Part shown: positions 25,428 to 33,715 of the stretch, in pieces | Layout of the letters: every line of letters begins with the position of its first letter | Numbering within the stretch: position 1 is the first letter of the stretch | NCBI RefSeq assembly: GCF_900155965.1 | Contig: NZ_FTMG01000026.1 | Location: 1-42,212 of the forward strand | Direction: 5' to 3' | Length of the DNA: 42,212 nt | Origin: Mucilaginibacter lappiensis | Lineage (GTDB): Bacteria; Bacteroidota; Bacteroidia; Sphingobacteriales; Sphingobacteriaceae | The notes under the pieces: model-generated | What the model saw: the letters and a program-made list of their open reading frames with translations, nothing else | Told to the model about the DNA's origin: nothing | Database searches by the model: none | Position numbers and translations under genes: made by a program

Positions 25428-25686
25428 AAGAAACTTAAGTAAGAGTTAAATATGCTAAAAACTGGATGTTTATTAAAATTTAACTGCAGAAATTTACTGA
25501 AGTTTTCAAATCAAGTTCGACAAAGACTGACTTTTTTGTTGAAAATTGGGTTTACATGGTTTACACTTTTTATGATTAATATGATTATAAATTATTAAAA
25601 ATCAAATATTTGTGTGTAATATATGCTATATAATGCCTTTAAAGTGTAAACCCACTTTTATACTCCTGAGAAGGAATTGTAAAAAT
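25428..25686. other. AT-rich spacer upstream of the S9 peptidase
   Basis: 260 bases between the S9 start and the aspartate kinase stop. No credible gene. The only structure seen is the word repeat below and long A/T tracts; a promoter for the S9 gene must lie here but no clear box is seen. Confidence 0.6.
25547..25659. repeat. Inverted word repeats (gtgtaaaccatgtaaaccc family)
   Basis: 25547-25570 is the exact inverse of 13359-13382. 25641-25659 (AAAGTGTAAACCCACTTTT) is a shorter direct copy. Together they form inverted arms (GGGTTTACA.../...TGTAAACCC) around an AT-rich middle. Confidence 0.7.
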
Positions 25687-27063
25687 TTATATCATCGCCT
25701 TGTTCAATGCTTTTATTGCTTCTTTAAAATCTTCACGTGCTATCAGGAACTGGATATTGACCTTACGCAGGGCAAAACCACAACTCTTAATATTGATGCC
25801 TTTTTGAGCCAATGCCGTTGCAGATTTAGCCAGTAAGCCCGGTTGATCCATATTGGAGCCTATTAGACAAACCATAGCCATTTTTTCTACCGTTACTTTC
25901 TCATAATCGTTTTCGAGCTCTTGTATCAGTTTTTTATTGAAATCCTTATCCCATATCACTATAGAGATACTATTGGCGCTGGTGGCCTTAAAAGTATAAC
26001 TCACACCGAACTTATAGAACAGCTGCATGATGTGAAAATCCGTACCCACATTACCTACCATGGATGGATCGTAAATATCAATCATCATTACGCGCTCTGT
26101 ACCTGTAATTACTTCAACCCGTTTTTTATCGCAGATATATTGGCGGGTTATTAGTGTTCCCGGATGTTCTGGTTGGAAGGTGTTTTTGATGCGAAGGTCG
26201 ATATCATGTATCTCCAATGGTTTTGATGCCTTAGGATGTATAGCTTCCATGCCCACATCAGCCAGCTGGTCTGCCACGTCATAGTTGGTATTACCTACCG
26301 GGAAGCAATTCTCTACCCCAACCAGCTCGGGATCGGCTGTACACAAGTGATATTCTTTATGGATGATGGCTTCTTCTGGCTTAACAGCTACGGCTATCTT
26401 ACTAAAAGTAACTTCCGAATAGCCCCGGTCAAATTCCCGCATAATACCTTCAGTACCTTTGGTGTAACCGGTTACAATAGTGATCGTATTTTCAAAATCG
26501 ATATCCTGCAGATCTTTCTTAATACGTTGATCGATGGTGAAAGAACGATGGTCATGAAAGCCGCTCAAATCAACAAACGTGGCGTTGATACCCATGTTTT
26601 GCAGGATATTGGTAAAGTTAAAAGCCGAGTGGCTTTCGCCGATCGATGCCAGGATCTCGCGGGCAGCCAGCAAAACATCATCTTTATTGACATAACCCGA
26701 AGCCAGGATGTTGGCTATGTTTTCCAGATAGGTTTGCGCATCCTTAAGGCGTTGCTCAATAAATTTATCGGCTTCGGCAATGTTCAGCCCCAGACTTTCA
26801 TAACTCTTATTGATCTGCTTTAGCTTTACGATCAGGGCTTTAAGTGGTTTATGAAAATCTTTATAGGTAGCCAGCTTGTGATAAACACCAGGAGCACTAG
26901 TTTTTTTATTTTCGAGCAGGAGATTAGTTACTCCCGAAAAGGCCGATACTACAAAGATGCGATTGTACAATTGTTGTCCGGAGCGTTCAAATAGGATGAT
27001 GTTTTTGATAACATCATTTAAGGCGGTCATAGAAGTACCGCCGATTTTTTCGACTGTTAACAT
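25687..27063 (-). CDS. Aspartate kinase, ectoine-type (Ask_Ect) lineage
   Basis: 458 residues. The N-terminus reads VEKIGGTSM (4-12) rather than the usual VxKFGGTSV, which marks the Ask_Ect branch of aspartokinases. The kinase domain runs to about 310, with VVSAFSGVTN, GESHSAFNF and ITIVTGYTKGTEG. Two ACT regions follow (about 315-458, VEVITGTERVMMIDIYD and VEKMAMVCLIGSN), the usual allosteric part. It phosphorylates aspartate at the head of lysine, threonine and methionine synthesis. No ectoine genes (ectABC) are in the window, so the name reflects lineage only. Separated from proC by 186 bases. Confidence 0.85.
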   Translation of the reverse strand: MLTVEKIGGTSMTALNDVIKNIILFERSGQQLYNRIFVVSAFSGVTNLLLENKKTSAPGVYHKLATYKDFHKPLKALIVKLKQINKSYESLGLNIAEADKFIEQRLKDAQTYLENIANILASGYVNKDDVLLAAREILASIGESHSAFNFTNILQNMGINATFVDLSGFHDHRSFTIDQRIKKDLQDIDFENTITIVTGYTKGTEGIMREFDRGYSEVTFSKIAVAVKPEEAIIHKEYHLCTADPELVGVENCFPVGNTNYDVADQLADVGMEAIHPKASKPLEIHDIDLRIKNTFQPEHPGTLITRQYICDKKRVEVITGTERVMMIDIYDPSMVGNVGTDFHIMQLFYKFGVSYTFKATSANSISIVIWDKDFNKKLIQELENDYEKVTVEKMAMVCLIGSNMDQPGLLAKSATALAQKGINIKSCGFALRKVNIQFLIAREDFKEAIKALNKAMI

Positions 27064-27249
27064 TTTTAAAAATAAACGCTTTTAGCACATCAACACCAAA
27101 ACTATACCATCGACAAAATAGTGACTTTTTAGTTAATGTGGCGCGTTTAAGAAATTGGTTTTTAGGTTATTGTATTATGTGTATTATTTAAGCCGGTATA
27201 TCATATCAATATGCCAGCTATCAAAATAAAAGGATATTTGATGTTGTAC

Positions 27250-28068
27250 TTATTCGTCTTTTTTGTAAAGATCGCCTGCCTTTTGGGCTGAGAGCTTAAT
27301 GCCCTTAATCATGGCCGAACTAAAACCATTATGTTCCATTTCATTTAAGCCGGCAATGGTACATCCGCTTGGCGAAGTAACCTTATCAATCTCCTGCTCC
27401 GGGTGCGACGACAACTGTAACAGCAAGTCGGCAGCGCCTTTAGCCGTTTGGGCTGCCATTTTTAAGGCATCATGCGCATGAAACCCTATTTCGGTACCGC
27501 CCTGTGAGGCTGCACGTATAGAGCGCAGGAAAAATGCAATACCACAAGCACAGAGAGCCGTTGCCGAGGTCATGAGTTCTTCATTGATCTGGATACTCAT
27601 ACCCACGGTATCAAAAAGAGATTTTACCAGGTTTATGTTTTTATTGGTACCGTTGTCAGTAGCAATACAGGTCATGGAGTGGCCAATAGCTATTGCTGTA
27701 TTAGGCATGGCTCGTATTACCTGTACATTCAAATCAAGCTGTTGCCGGATATCATTGCAGGTAACCCCTGATATGACAGAAATGATCAGTTGCTTATCCG
27801 CTTTTATGGCAGGCCTTATTTCATCCAGTAGCTTGTTAAGCTGTTGGGGAAGTACCGCCAAAACAATAATATCGGCCTTTTTTACCGCTTTAGTATTATT
27901 GTCGGTTGTGTGGTATCCCAATTGAGTATACTCCGCCAGCGCCGATACATTGCGGCGGGTGAGTGAAATTTGCTGGGGCTTGCAAATATTTGCTTTTACC
28001 AACCCTTTGGCTAATGACAGCCCGATGTTACCAGAGCCTAAAATGGCTAAATGCTGTGATGAATTCAT
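27250..28068 (-). CDS. proC: Pyrroline-5-carboxylate reductase
   Basis: Last step of proline synthesis, NAD(P)H reduction of pyrroline-5-carboxylate. It has 272 residues, the usual length. It opens with the Rossmann motif AILGSGNIGLSLAKGL, then ADIIVLAVLPQQL, RAMPNTAIAIGHSM (the conserved substrate-binding PNT loop) and the C-terminal dimer helix segment EIDKVTSPSGCTIAGLNEME. The start codon overlaps the argB stop by 4 bases (ATGA), so the two are translationally coupled. Ornithine cyclodeaminase or arginine breakdown would supply the substrate, but none is seen here. Confidence 0.94.
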   Translation of the reverse strand: MNSSQHLAILGSGNIGLSLAKGLVKANICKPQQISLTRRNVSALAEYTQLGYHTTDNNTKAVKKADIIVLAVLPQQLNKLLDEIRPAIKADKQLIISVISGVTCNDIRQQLDLNVQVIRAMPNTAIAIGHSMTCIATDNGTNKNINLVKSLFDTVGMSIQINEELMTSATALCACGIAFFLRSIRAASQGGTEIGFHAHDALKMAAQTAKGAADLLLQLSSHPEQEIDKVTSPSGCTIAGLNEMEHNGFSSAMIKGIKLSAQKAGDLYKKDE

Positions 28069-28910
28069 GCGTTTTTGCTTAAACGTGTTCCAAATGGTTT
28101 ATTTTCTTTTAATTGTCCCAGATCGTCAGATTTACCTATGATCACCGCTTTTACGCCACAGGAAATGGCGGTAAAAGCATTGTCAAGTTTGGGTAACATG
28201 CCGCTATGTATAATATGCTGGGCTTTTAATTCTTCGTAACGTATCGTGTCAATTTCCCTGATCAGTGATTCTTCATCATTAATATCCTGAAGTACACCTT
28301 TCTTCTCAAAGCAATAAATAAGCGTGGTTTTATATAATGATGACAATGATACAGCCAGTGCCGAAGCAATAGTATCGGCATTGGTATTTAGTAATTGTCC
28401 TTCGCCATCATGCGTTAATGCGCAAAAAACAGGGGTAAAGCCTGCCTTTATTAATCGACTTATATTTTCCGGATTAATAGAATCCTTATCAATATCGCCC
28501 ACAAAACCATAATCAATGGTTTTAACCAGGCGTTTTTTTGCTCTTATAAAATTACCATCAGCCCCGGTAAGGCCAATAGCATTGTTACCGAAACGCTGTA
28601 ACTGCGCCACTATGTTTTTATTGATCAAACCACCATATACCATAGTAACCACTCTTAGGGTTTCAATATCGGTGATACGCCTGCCATCAACCATTTTGGC
28701 TTCGATGCCTAATTCTTCGGCAATTTGGGTAGCTACCTTGCCACCGCCGTGTACTAATATTTTAAAACCATCCAGCCCTTCAAAATCTTTCAGGAAACGA
28801 TACAGGTTTTCGGAGTTATCAATTACGTTTCCTCCTATTTTTATGATGTACAAGCTTTTATTTTCCTGTAATGTGACAGAATTTTCCGAAACTGTATCAG
28901 TTTTATCCAT
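28065..28910 (-). CDS. argB: Acetylglutamate kinase
   Basis: Phosphorylates N-acetyl- (or N-succinyl-) glutamate in the arginine pathway. 281 residues. Marks: YIIKIGGNVID and LVHGGGKVATQIAEELG (phosphate loops), LVKTIDYGFVGDI, and NTNADTIASALAVSL with the catalytic Asp. The N-terminal 20 residues before IKIGG are a short extension. It overlaps proC and has a promoter with an arginine-type dyad (28971-29003), apart from the main arg operon. Confidence 0.92.
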   Translation of the reverse strand: MDKTDTVSENSVTLQENKSLYIIKIGGNVIDNSENLYRFLKDFEGLDGFKILVHGGGKVATQIAEELGIEAKMVDGRRITDIETLRVVTMVYGGLINKNIVAQLQRFGNNAIGLTGADGNFIRAKKRLVKTIDYGFVGDIDKDSINPENISRLIKAGFTPVFCALTHDGEGQLLNTNADTIASALAVSLSSLYKTTLIYCFEKKGVLQDINDEESLIREIDTIRYEELKAQHIIHSGMLPKLDNAFTAISCGVKAVIIGKSDDLGQLKENKPFGTRLSKNA

Positions 28911-28970
28911 TGTTAATAGTAATGTAACCGTCTTGATGTTAAATTCCTATTAAATTAAACAGGAACTTGC

Positions 28971-29003
28971 TAAAAATATGAATTTATAGTGTATTTTATT
29001 CAA
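28971..29003 (-). promoter_or_regulatory. argB-proC promoter with ARG-like dyad
   Basis: On the minus strand TTG (29003-29001) and TATTTTTA (28978-28971) form a -33/-7 pair with a 22-base spacer. TGAAT and ATTCA half-sites lie symmetrically inside the spacer, the same placement as the better dyad at 37255-37278. The half-sites resemble the TGAAT...ATTCA ARG box. Assignment to ArgR is inference. Confidence 0.45.
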
Positions 29004-29112
29004 AAAATGTTAAAAAATGATTAAAGTATTATCTGTGTAACTTTACAATTTGATTATGAAATAATTAGTAATATTGAGTTTTAAGGCACTAAACTTGCTT
29101 AAAGTTTTTTCT

Positions 29113-30411
29113 ATGGATCAAAAGAAAAGTACAAAACCCCGTGTAGTTATTATAGGTGGAGGATTTGGAGGTCTGGAACTAGCCAAAAATCTTAAGAATG
29201 CGCCAGTAGATGTGCTTTTGTTAGACAAGCATAATTATCATACCTTTCAGCCTTTGCTTTACCAGGTGGCTGCCGGTGGTATCGCTGCTGATTCTATCGG
29301 ATTCCCTATCAGGAGGATATTTACCAAACAGGATAATTTTAGGTTTGCCCTGGCCGAAGTGGAGCGCGTAAATCCGGAAAACAATACACTTACTACTAAT
29401 ATAGGTACTATTTATTTTGATTACCTGATTATAGCTACAGGTTCAAATACCAACTTTTTTGGGAACAAAGAAATAGAGCATTTTGCTATGCCTATGAAAA
29501 ATATTCCTGAAGCGCTTAATCTGCGCAGCCTGATATTGCAGAATCTGGAAATGTCATTAGTTGCTAAAGATCCTGAAGAAAAGGCGGCTTTAATGACATT
29601 TGTGGTAGTAGGGGGAGGCCCAACCGGAGTTGAACTTTCTGGCGCTTTGGCCGAAATGCGCCAACTGATACTCATGAAGGATTATCATGGCTTGCGTAAG
29701 CATAGCATGAAGGTTTACCTGGTTGAAGGGAAGCCAGAACTGTTAGCTTCGTTTTCATCTGGCGCATCTGCAAAGGCCAAAAAGTTTTTATTGGATATGG
29801 ACGTAACCATATTTAATAGCGTACATGTGCAAAGCTACAATGGTACCGAACTTAAAATTGACGATGGCACCACTATATTAACACGTAATGTATTATGGGC
29901 TGCAGGTGTAAAAGGAGAGGTACCCGAAGGCATGCCCGAGACATCTATCACCAAAGGTAACCGTATCCAAACAGATGGAATTGGCCGGGTAAATGGTTAT
30001 GCAAATATATTTGCTATTGGGGATGTTGCAGCTGTGATTACAACCGACACGCCAAACGGTCACCCCGGTGTAGCGCAAGTAGCGATACAGCAGGGGAAGC
30101 ATCTGGCAAAAAACCTGGCTCGTATGATTAACGGCGAAGCCACCATCCCGTTTAAATATAATGACAAAGGGTCGCTGGCCACTATTGGTCGAAACAAAGC
30201 TGTTGCCGATCTTGGTAAAATTCACCTACAGGGATTTATAGCCTGGGTGATATGGGGTGTGGTGCACATCATGTCATTAGCAGGATTCACCAATAAGGGA
30301 ACTATATTTTTTAGCTGGGCCATATCTTACTTTACCAAGAATAGCGATAACCGCCTGATCGTTCGTTATTTTGATATTAAGACCCGGGCGATTGATCCTG
30401 ATCCAAAGTAA
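29113..30411 (+). CDS. ndh: Type II NADH dehydrogenase (NDH-2)
   Basis: 432 residues from ATG 29113. It oxidises NADH and reduces quinone at the membrane without pumping protons. Two Rossmann folds are seen: FAD motif VVIIGGGFGGLELAK (about 12-26) and NADH motif VVVGGGPTGVELSG (about 180). FAIGDVAAV holds the flavin-binding Asp. The C-terminus has an amphipathic to hydrophobic membrane anchor (FIAWVIWGVVHIMSLAGF). ATG 29113 is preferred over a TTG at 29074 because it places the FAD motif near the N-terminus as in the family. Stands alone. Confidence 0.92.
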   Translation: MDQKKSTKPRVVIIGGGFGGLELAKNLKNAPVDVLLLDKHNYHTFQPLLYQVAAGGIAADSIGFPIRRIFTKQDNFRFALAEVERVNPENNTLTTNIGTIYFDYLIIATGSNTNFFGNKEIEHFAMPMKNIPEALNLRSLILQNLEMSLVAKDPEEKAALMTFVVVGGGPTGVELSGALAEMRQLILMKDYHGLRKHSMKVYLVEGKPELLASFSSGASAKAKKFLLDMDVTIFNSVHVQSYNGTELKIDDGTTILTRNVLWAAGVKGEVPEGMPETSITKGNRIQTDGIGRVNGYANIFAIGDVAAVITTDTPNGHPGVAQVAIQQGKHLAKNLARMINGEATIPFKYNDKGSLATIGRNKAVADLGKIHLQGFIAWVIWGVVHIMSLAGFTNKGTIFFSWAISYFTKNSDNRLIVRYFDIKTRAIDPDPK

Positions 30412-30426
30412 AATATAAGTAAGAAA

Positions 30427-31035
30427 TTAGTGTTTGAGTTTGATGAGCTTCATGTATTCAGCTGTCTCATTTTCAGTAGTATTAATACTCTTACTTAAAG
30501 TATTGATGATGCTTTCTTTTTCCTGTTCACTGCGGTTTTGGCTTAGCTTCTTTTTGGCTTGCAGGTCATCCACTATAATTTCAAAACCGACGATCCCTTT
30601 CATCATTTTTTGCTTGTAGTCATCGGTCAGGTTATTCCATTGCTGCAGGTAATTTTCTTCGTAGTTGCTGATGGTACGGGCAAGCAGATCTGATGTTTCG
30701 TTGAGTAAAGTGACTTTGCCATACGCGTGTACCGCCAGATAATACCAGGTGGGTACATTGGTTTCCTTTTCGTAGTTAGTGGGTGATATATAGGCGTGGG
30801 GTTCGGTAAAGATTACGAGTGCATTTTTGCCCTCTATACCTGTTGCCTGCGGATTGGCTTTTGCGAAATGTGATGATAAGACCAGCTTATCATCACGTTG
30901 TTCTACTATAAATGGTAAGTGGGTAGCAACCGGTATATCATCAACAGAAGTAACTATAGTAGCGAAACTATAACGCTGCATAAAGACGATGGCCTCTTGC
31001 TCGCTTTCGAATTTGTTGAAGGAGGGGATGTACAT
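30427..31035 (-). CDS. PaiB-like FMN-binding protein (negative regulator family)
   Basis: 202 residues with a split-barrel FMN-binding fold. It begins MYIPSFNKFESEQEAIVFMQ as PaiB of Bacillus does, with ATHLPFIVEQRDDKLVLSSH and FTEPHAYISPTNY (flavin-binding segments), VPTWYYLAVHAYG, then a C-terminal GIVGFEIIVDDLQAKKKLSQ. PaiB represses sporulation and protease genes in Bacillus; here the molecular role is uncertain. The last gene of the minus-strand run from the arg operon, 28 bases after the hypothetical gene. Its presence in an arginine cluster may be accidental. Confidence 0.88.
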   Translation of the reverse strand: MYIPSFNKFESEQEAIVFMQRYSFATIVTSVDDIPVATHLPFIVEQRDDKLVLSSHFAKANPQATGIEGKNALVIFTEPHAYISPTNYEKETNVPTWYYLAVHAYGKVTLLNETSDLLARTISNYEENYLQQWNNLTDDYKQKMMKGIVGFEIIVDDLQAKKKLSQNRSEQEKESIINTLSKSINTTENETAEYMKLIKLKH

Positions 31036-31063
31036 TCTATAAAATTAGATATTCACCGTCCAA

Positions 31064-31453
31064 TTACTTCATTTGTTTAAGCATTTCTTGATAAGCTTTT
31101 ACATGATGAGGAAACTCTTCCTGGTAAAATGGATAGGAAATTCCTTCAATTGAAATATCAAATTGATCACTATCCATCCCGGAAATAGAGGATGCCAACC
31201 CTTTTATCTCATAACCGCTTTTATCGTATACATTTAAATCGGGTATCATCCTGGTAGATATCAATTTATCTTCAGGATAATCTGTAAAATCTACCTTGTT
31301 TTGTAAACAATAGTTCTTGAAAAACTGGTATCCTAATTTCGGATCGATAAAATCAATGCGCCCAAATACCACACCCATAGGAGCGTCCGCATTTTCGAGC
31401 CGAGAGGTTCCTATTTTAACTTCATCAAGCAATATATCATAAACCTTACCCAT
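31064..31453 (-). CDS. Hypothetical protein in the arginine operon
   Basis: Function not recognised. 129 residues, no signal peptide or membrane segment, acidic, predicted alpha plus beta. Clusters such as ADAPMGVVFGRIDF, GYQFFKNYC and GISYPFYQEEFPHHVKAYQE look conserved and ordered. It begins 12 bases after argF' and ends 28 bases before the PaiB gene, so it is co-transcribed. Small soluble proteins of this look can be immunity-like or accessory factors; nothing here decides. The start at ATG 31453 is supported by the close spacing. Confidence 0.55.
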   Translation of the reverse strand: MGKVYDILLDEVKIGTSRLENADAPMGVVFGRIDFIDPKLGYQFFKNYCLQNKVDFTDYPEDKLISTRMIPDLNVYDKSGYEIKGLASSISGMDSDQFDISIEGISYPFYQEEFPHHVKAYQEMLKQMK

Positions 31454-31465
31454 GTCGAGTTAAAG

Positions 31466-32413
31466 CTACAAACTCTCCAGCATTTGTTTTAATACTGCTT
31501 GAGCAGCCCAAACCCGGTTCCCGGCTTCATGTACTACTATTGAATTTGGCCCGTCGAGTATCTCATCAGATAGTTCCAGGTTTCGACGTACAGGTAAGCA
31601 GTGCATTACTTTGGCGTCATTGGTTATCTTCAATTTTTCATTGGTCAGCATCCATTCTTCGTTTTTACCAAGGATATTGCCGTAAGGCTCATAGGCCGAC
31701 CAGTTTTTTACATAGATAAAATCGGCGCCGGTTAATGCTTCATCCTGGTCATAAATGATATTTGCACCCTGCGTAAAATCTGCACAAAGTTCATAACCTT
31801 TTGGTTGGGCAATCGTAAAATCAACATCGGCTTTGCACATCCACTCCGCAAATGAATTAGGTACAGCCTGTGGCAGGGGTTTAATGTGCGGGGCCCAGGT
31901 TAGTACGACCTTTGGGCGGGCTACGTTTTTTAATTCTTCGATGGTGATGAGGTCCGCTAAACTTTGTAGCGGGTGACGTGTAGCCGACTCCAAACTCACC
32001 ACCGGCACTTTACAAAACTGCACGAACTTGTTGAATATCATTTCGCTATAATCCTCTTCACGATTTCTTAAACCAGGGAATGATCGTACGCCGATAATGT
32101 CTGCATACTGCCCCATAACACCCGCAGCTTCGCGAATATGCTCTACAGTGCTGCCATCCATGATCACACCATCACGGAGCTCTAAAGCCCATCCTTCCTT
32201 ATCAATATTAAGCACCATTACATTCATACCCAGGTTAAGGGCTGCTTTTTGAGTGCTCATACGGGTACGCAGACTTGGGTTTAAAAATACCAGTGCCAAG
32301 GTTTTATTTTTACCTAAATCCTGATTGGCATACGGATTTTGTTTAAGCTTCAAAGCTTCCTTTACAAGAGCGTTGATATTGGCAACATCATTTACAGAAG
32401 AGAATAGTTTCAT
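31466..32413 (-). CDS. argF': N-succinyl- (or N-acetyl-) ornithine carbamoyltransferase
   Basis: 315 residues. Transfers carbamoyl phosphate to acylated ornithine, the form used by Bacteroidota in place of ordinary OTCase. Marks: FLNPSLRTRMSTQKA (carbamoyl-phosphate loop, about 43-57), LNIDKEGWALELRDG, the HIREAAGVMGQYADIIGVRSF region, ESATRHPLQSLADL (about 146-160) and MHCLPVRRN. Residue 90 is Val, where Bacteroides fragilis SOTCase has Pro90 and the acetyl enzyme has Glu92, which favours a succinyl substrate (inference). Followed by 12 bases and the hypothetical gene; 23 bases downstream of argD. Confidence 0.9.
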   Translation of the reverse strand: MKLFSSVNDVANINALVKEALKLKQNPYANQDLGKNKTLALVFLNPSLRTRMSTQKAALNLGMNVMVLNIDKEGWALELRDGVIMDGSTVEHIREAAGVMGQYADIIGVRSFPGLRNREEDYSEMIFNKFVQFCKVPVVSLESATRHPLQSLADLITIEELKNVARPKVVLTWAPHIKPLPQAVPNSFAEWMCKADVDFTIAQPKGYELCADFTQGANIIYDQDEALTGADFIYVKNWSAYEPYGNILGKNEEWMLTNEKLKITNDAKVMHCLPVRRNLELSDEILDGPNSIVVHEAGNRVWAAQAVLKQMLESL

Positions 32414-32436
32414 TAGCCCGGATATTTAATAGCGAA

Positions 32437-33570
32437 TTATTGGTTTAAAACATTTACAAAAGCCTCTAAAAATCTGTCGGCGTGTGCTTTGGTTAAATTT
32501 AAAGCAGGTAATAACCTTACCACGTTGGGCTTGGCTTCACCTGTGAAAATATGATGTTTAAATAAAAGGTCCTTACGTGCGTTTGATAGTTCTTCTGGTA
32601 ATTCAATACCAATCATCAGTCCCCGGCCACGAACTTCTTTAACCTGTTCCAATTTCTTAAGCTCTTTGATCAGGTATTCGCCAATGGTTGCTGCATTTTG
32701 CAACAGGTTGTCTTGCTCTATCACTTCCAATACCGCTAAACCAGCGGCACAGGCCAAATGGTTACCACCAAAAGTGGTGCCCAGCATACCATAAGCAGGT
32801 TGTATTTTAGGGGAGATAATGATGCCACCAACCGGGAAACCATTGCCCATGCCCTTGGCCATGCTATAGATATCGGCATTAATGCCCGCAAAATCCTGCG
32901 AGAAAAACTTACCGGTACGCCCATAACCGCATTGAACAGAATCGGCTATAAAAACAGCGTTATGCTGATCGCATAAAGAACGGATCTTTTGCAGGAAGCT
33001 TTCAGGGGCTACCTGAATACCACCAACACCCTGTATGCCTTCAATAATAACTGATGATATTTCGTTTCCATGGTCGGCAAATGCTTGCTCTAAAGCGGTT
33101 TCATCAGCCCATGGCAAAAATATCACATTATCTGTTTCATTTATAGGCGCTACGATCTTTGGATTGTCAGTTACGGCCACGGCCAAAGAGGTACGACCGT
33201 GAAACGCTTTTCTAAAAGCAATCACCTTCTTTTTACCGTTGTAAAACGATGCTAGTTTTAGAGCATTCTCATTGGCTTCGGCACCGGAGTTGCACATAAA
33301 TAGCTGGTAATCATCTTTACCGCATACTTTACCTAATTTAGCGGCCAGCTCTTTTTGAATTGGGATCTCGATAGAATTAGAGTAAAAACCCAGCTGATGA
33401 AGTTGATCTTCTAAACGTTTTACATAGTGCGGATTAGTATGACCAATAGATATTACCGCATGACCGCCGTACATATCCAGGTACTCGTTATCGTGATTGT
33501 CATAAACCAGGCTGCCCTGGCCTCTTACTATATTTATGGGGTTAACAGGATATACGTCGAATAAATTCAT
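32437..33570 (-). CDS. argD: Acetylornithine/succinylornithine aminotransferase
   Basis: Class III PLP aminotransferase, 377 residues, acting on the acylated glutamate semialdehyde step. Visible: NPINIVRGQGSLVYDNHDNEYLD at the start, the CNSGAEANENALKLA phosphate loop, FHGRTSLAVAVTDN, the Asp of FIADSVQCGYGRTGKF, and the PLP lysine in YSMAKGMGNGFPVGG. The final third binds the substrate. The gap to argC (145 bases) has a word repeat and an ARG-like half-site, so an internal promoter is possible. ATG 33570 gives the usual N-terminus. Confidence 0.92.
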   Translation of the reverse strand: MNLFDVYPVNPINIVRGQGSLVYDNHDNEYLDMYGGHAVISIGHTNPHYVKRLEDQLHQLGFYSNSIEIPIQKELAAKLGKVCGKDDYQLFMCNSGAEANENALKLASFYNGKKKVIAFRKAFHGRTSLAVAVTDNPKIVAPINETDNVIFLPWADETALEQAFADHGNEISSVIIEGIQGVGGIQVAPESFLQKIRSLCDQHNAVFIADSVQCGYGRTGKFFSQDFAGINADIYSMAKGMGNGFPVGGIIISPKIQPAYGMLGTTFGGNHLACAAGLAVLEVIEQDNLLQNAATIGEYLIKELKKLEQVKEVRGRGLMIGIELPEELSNARKDLLFKHHIFTGEAKPNVVRLLPALNLTKAHADRFLEAFVNVLNQ

Positions 33571-33577
33571 TTTATTT

Positions 33578-33612
33578 AAGCTAAAAGCGGAAGGCCGAAA
33601 GCAAAAAGCTCT
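33578..33612 (+). repeat. Word repeat (aagctaaaagcggaaggc family), copy 1
   Basis: AAGCTAAAAGCGGAAGGC (33578-33595) with further AAAGC words to 33612. The same 18-mer recurs at 36255-36272. It is intergenic, directly upstream of argD. Confidence 0.65.
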
Positions 33613-33673
33613 TTTCCTTCCTCTGTGTTTTAATAAGGCTAATCAGCATAGCCCTTACTTCGTTAATGTGTTA

Positions 33674-33686
33674 TTTACTTATGCAA
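33674..33686 (-). promoter_or_regulatory. ARG-like half-site upstream of argD
   Basis: TTTACTTATGCAA here matches 13 consecutive bases of the operator at 37266-37278. The opposite half is missing. It may mark an internal ArgR site for argD-argF'. No -7 box is seen nearby. Confidence 0.35.
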
Positions 33687-33715
33687 ATTCGTGGCAACAG
33701 CCTTAAGTTTTCTGC

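Noticed and set aside
29044..29052. TACAATTTG as the ndh promoter -7 box
   Set aside because: The spacing to a -33 TTG is unclear and the element has a three-base insertion relative to TAnnTTTG; left unassigned.
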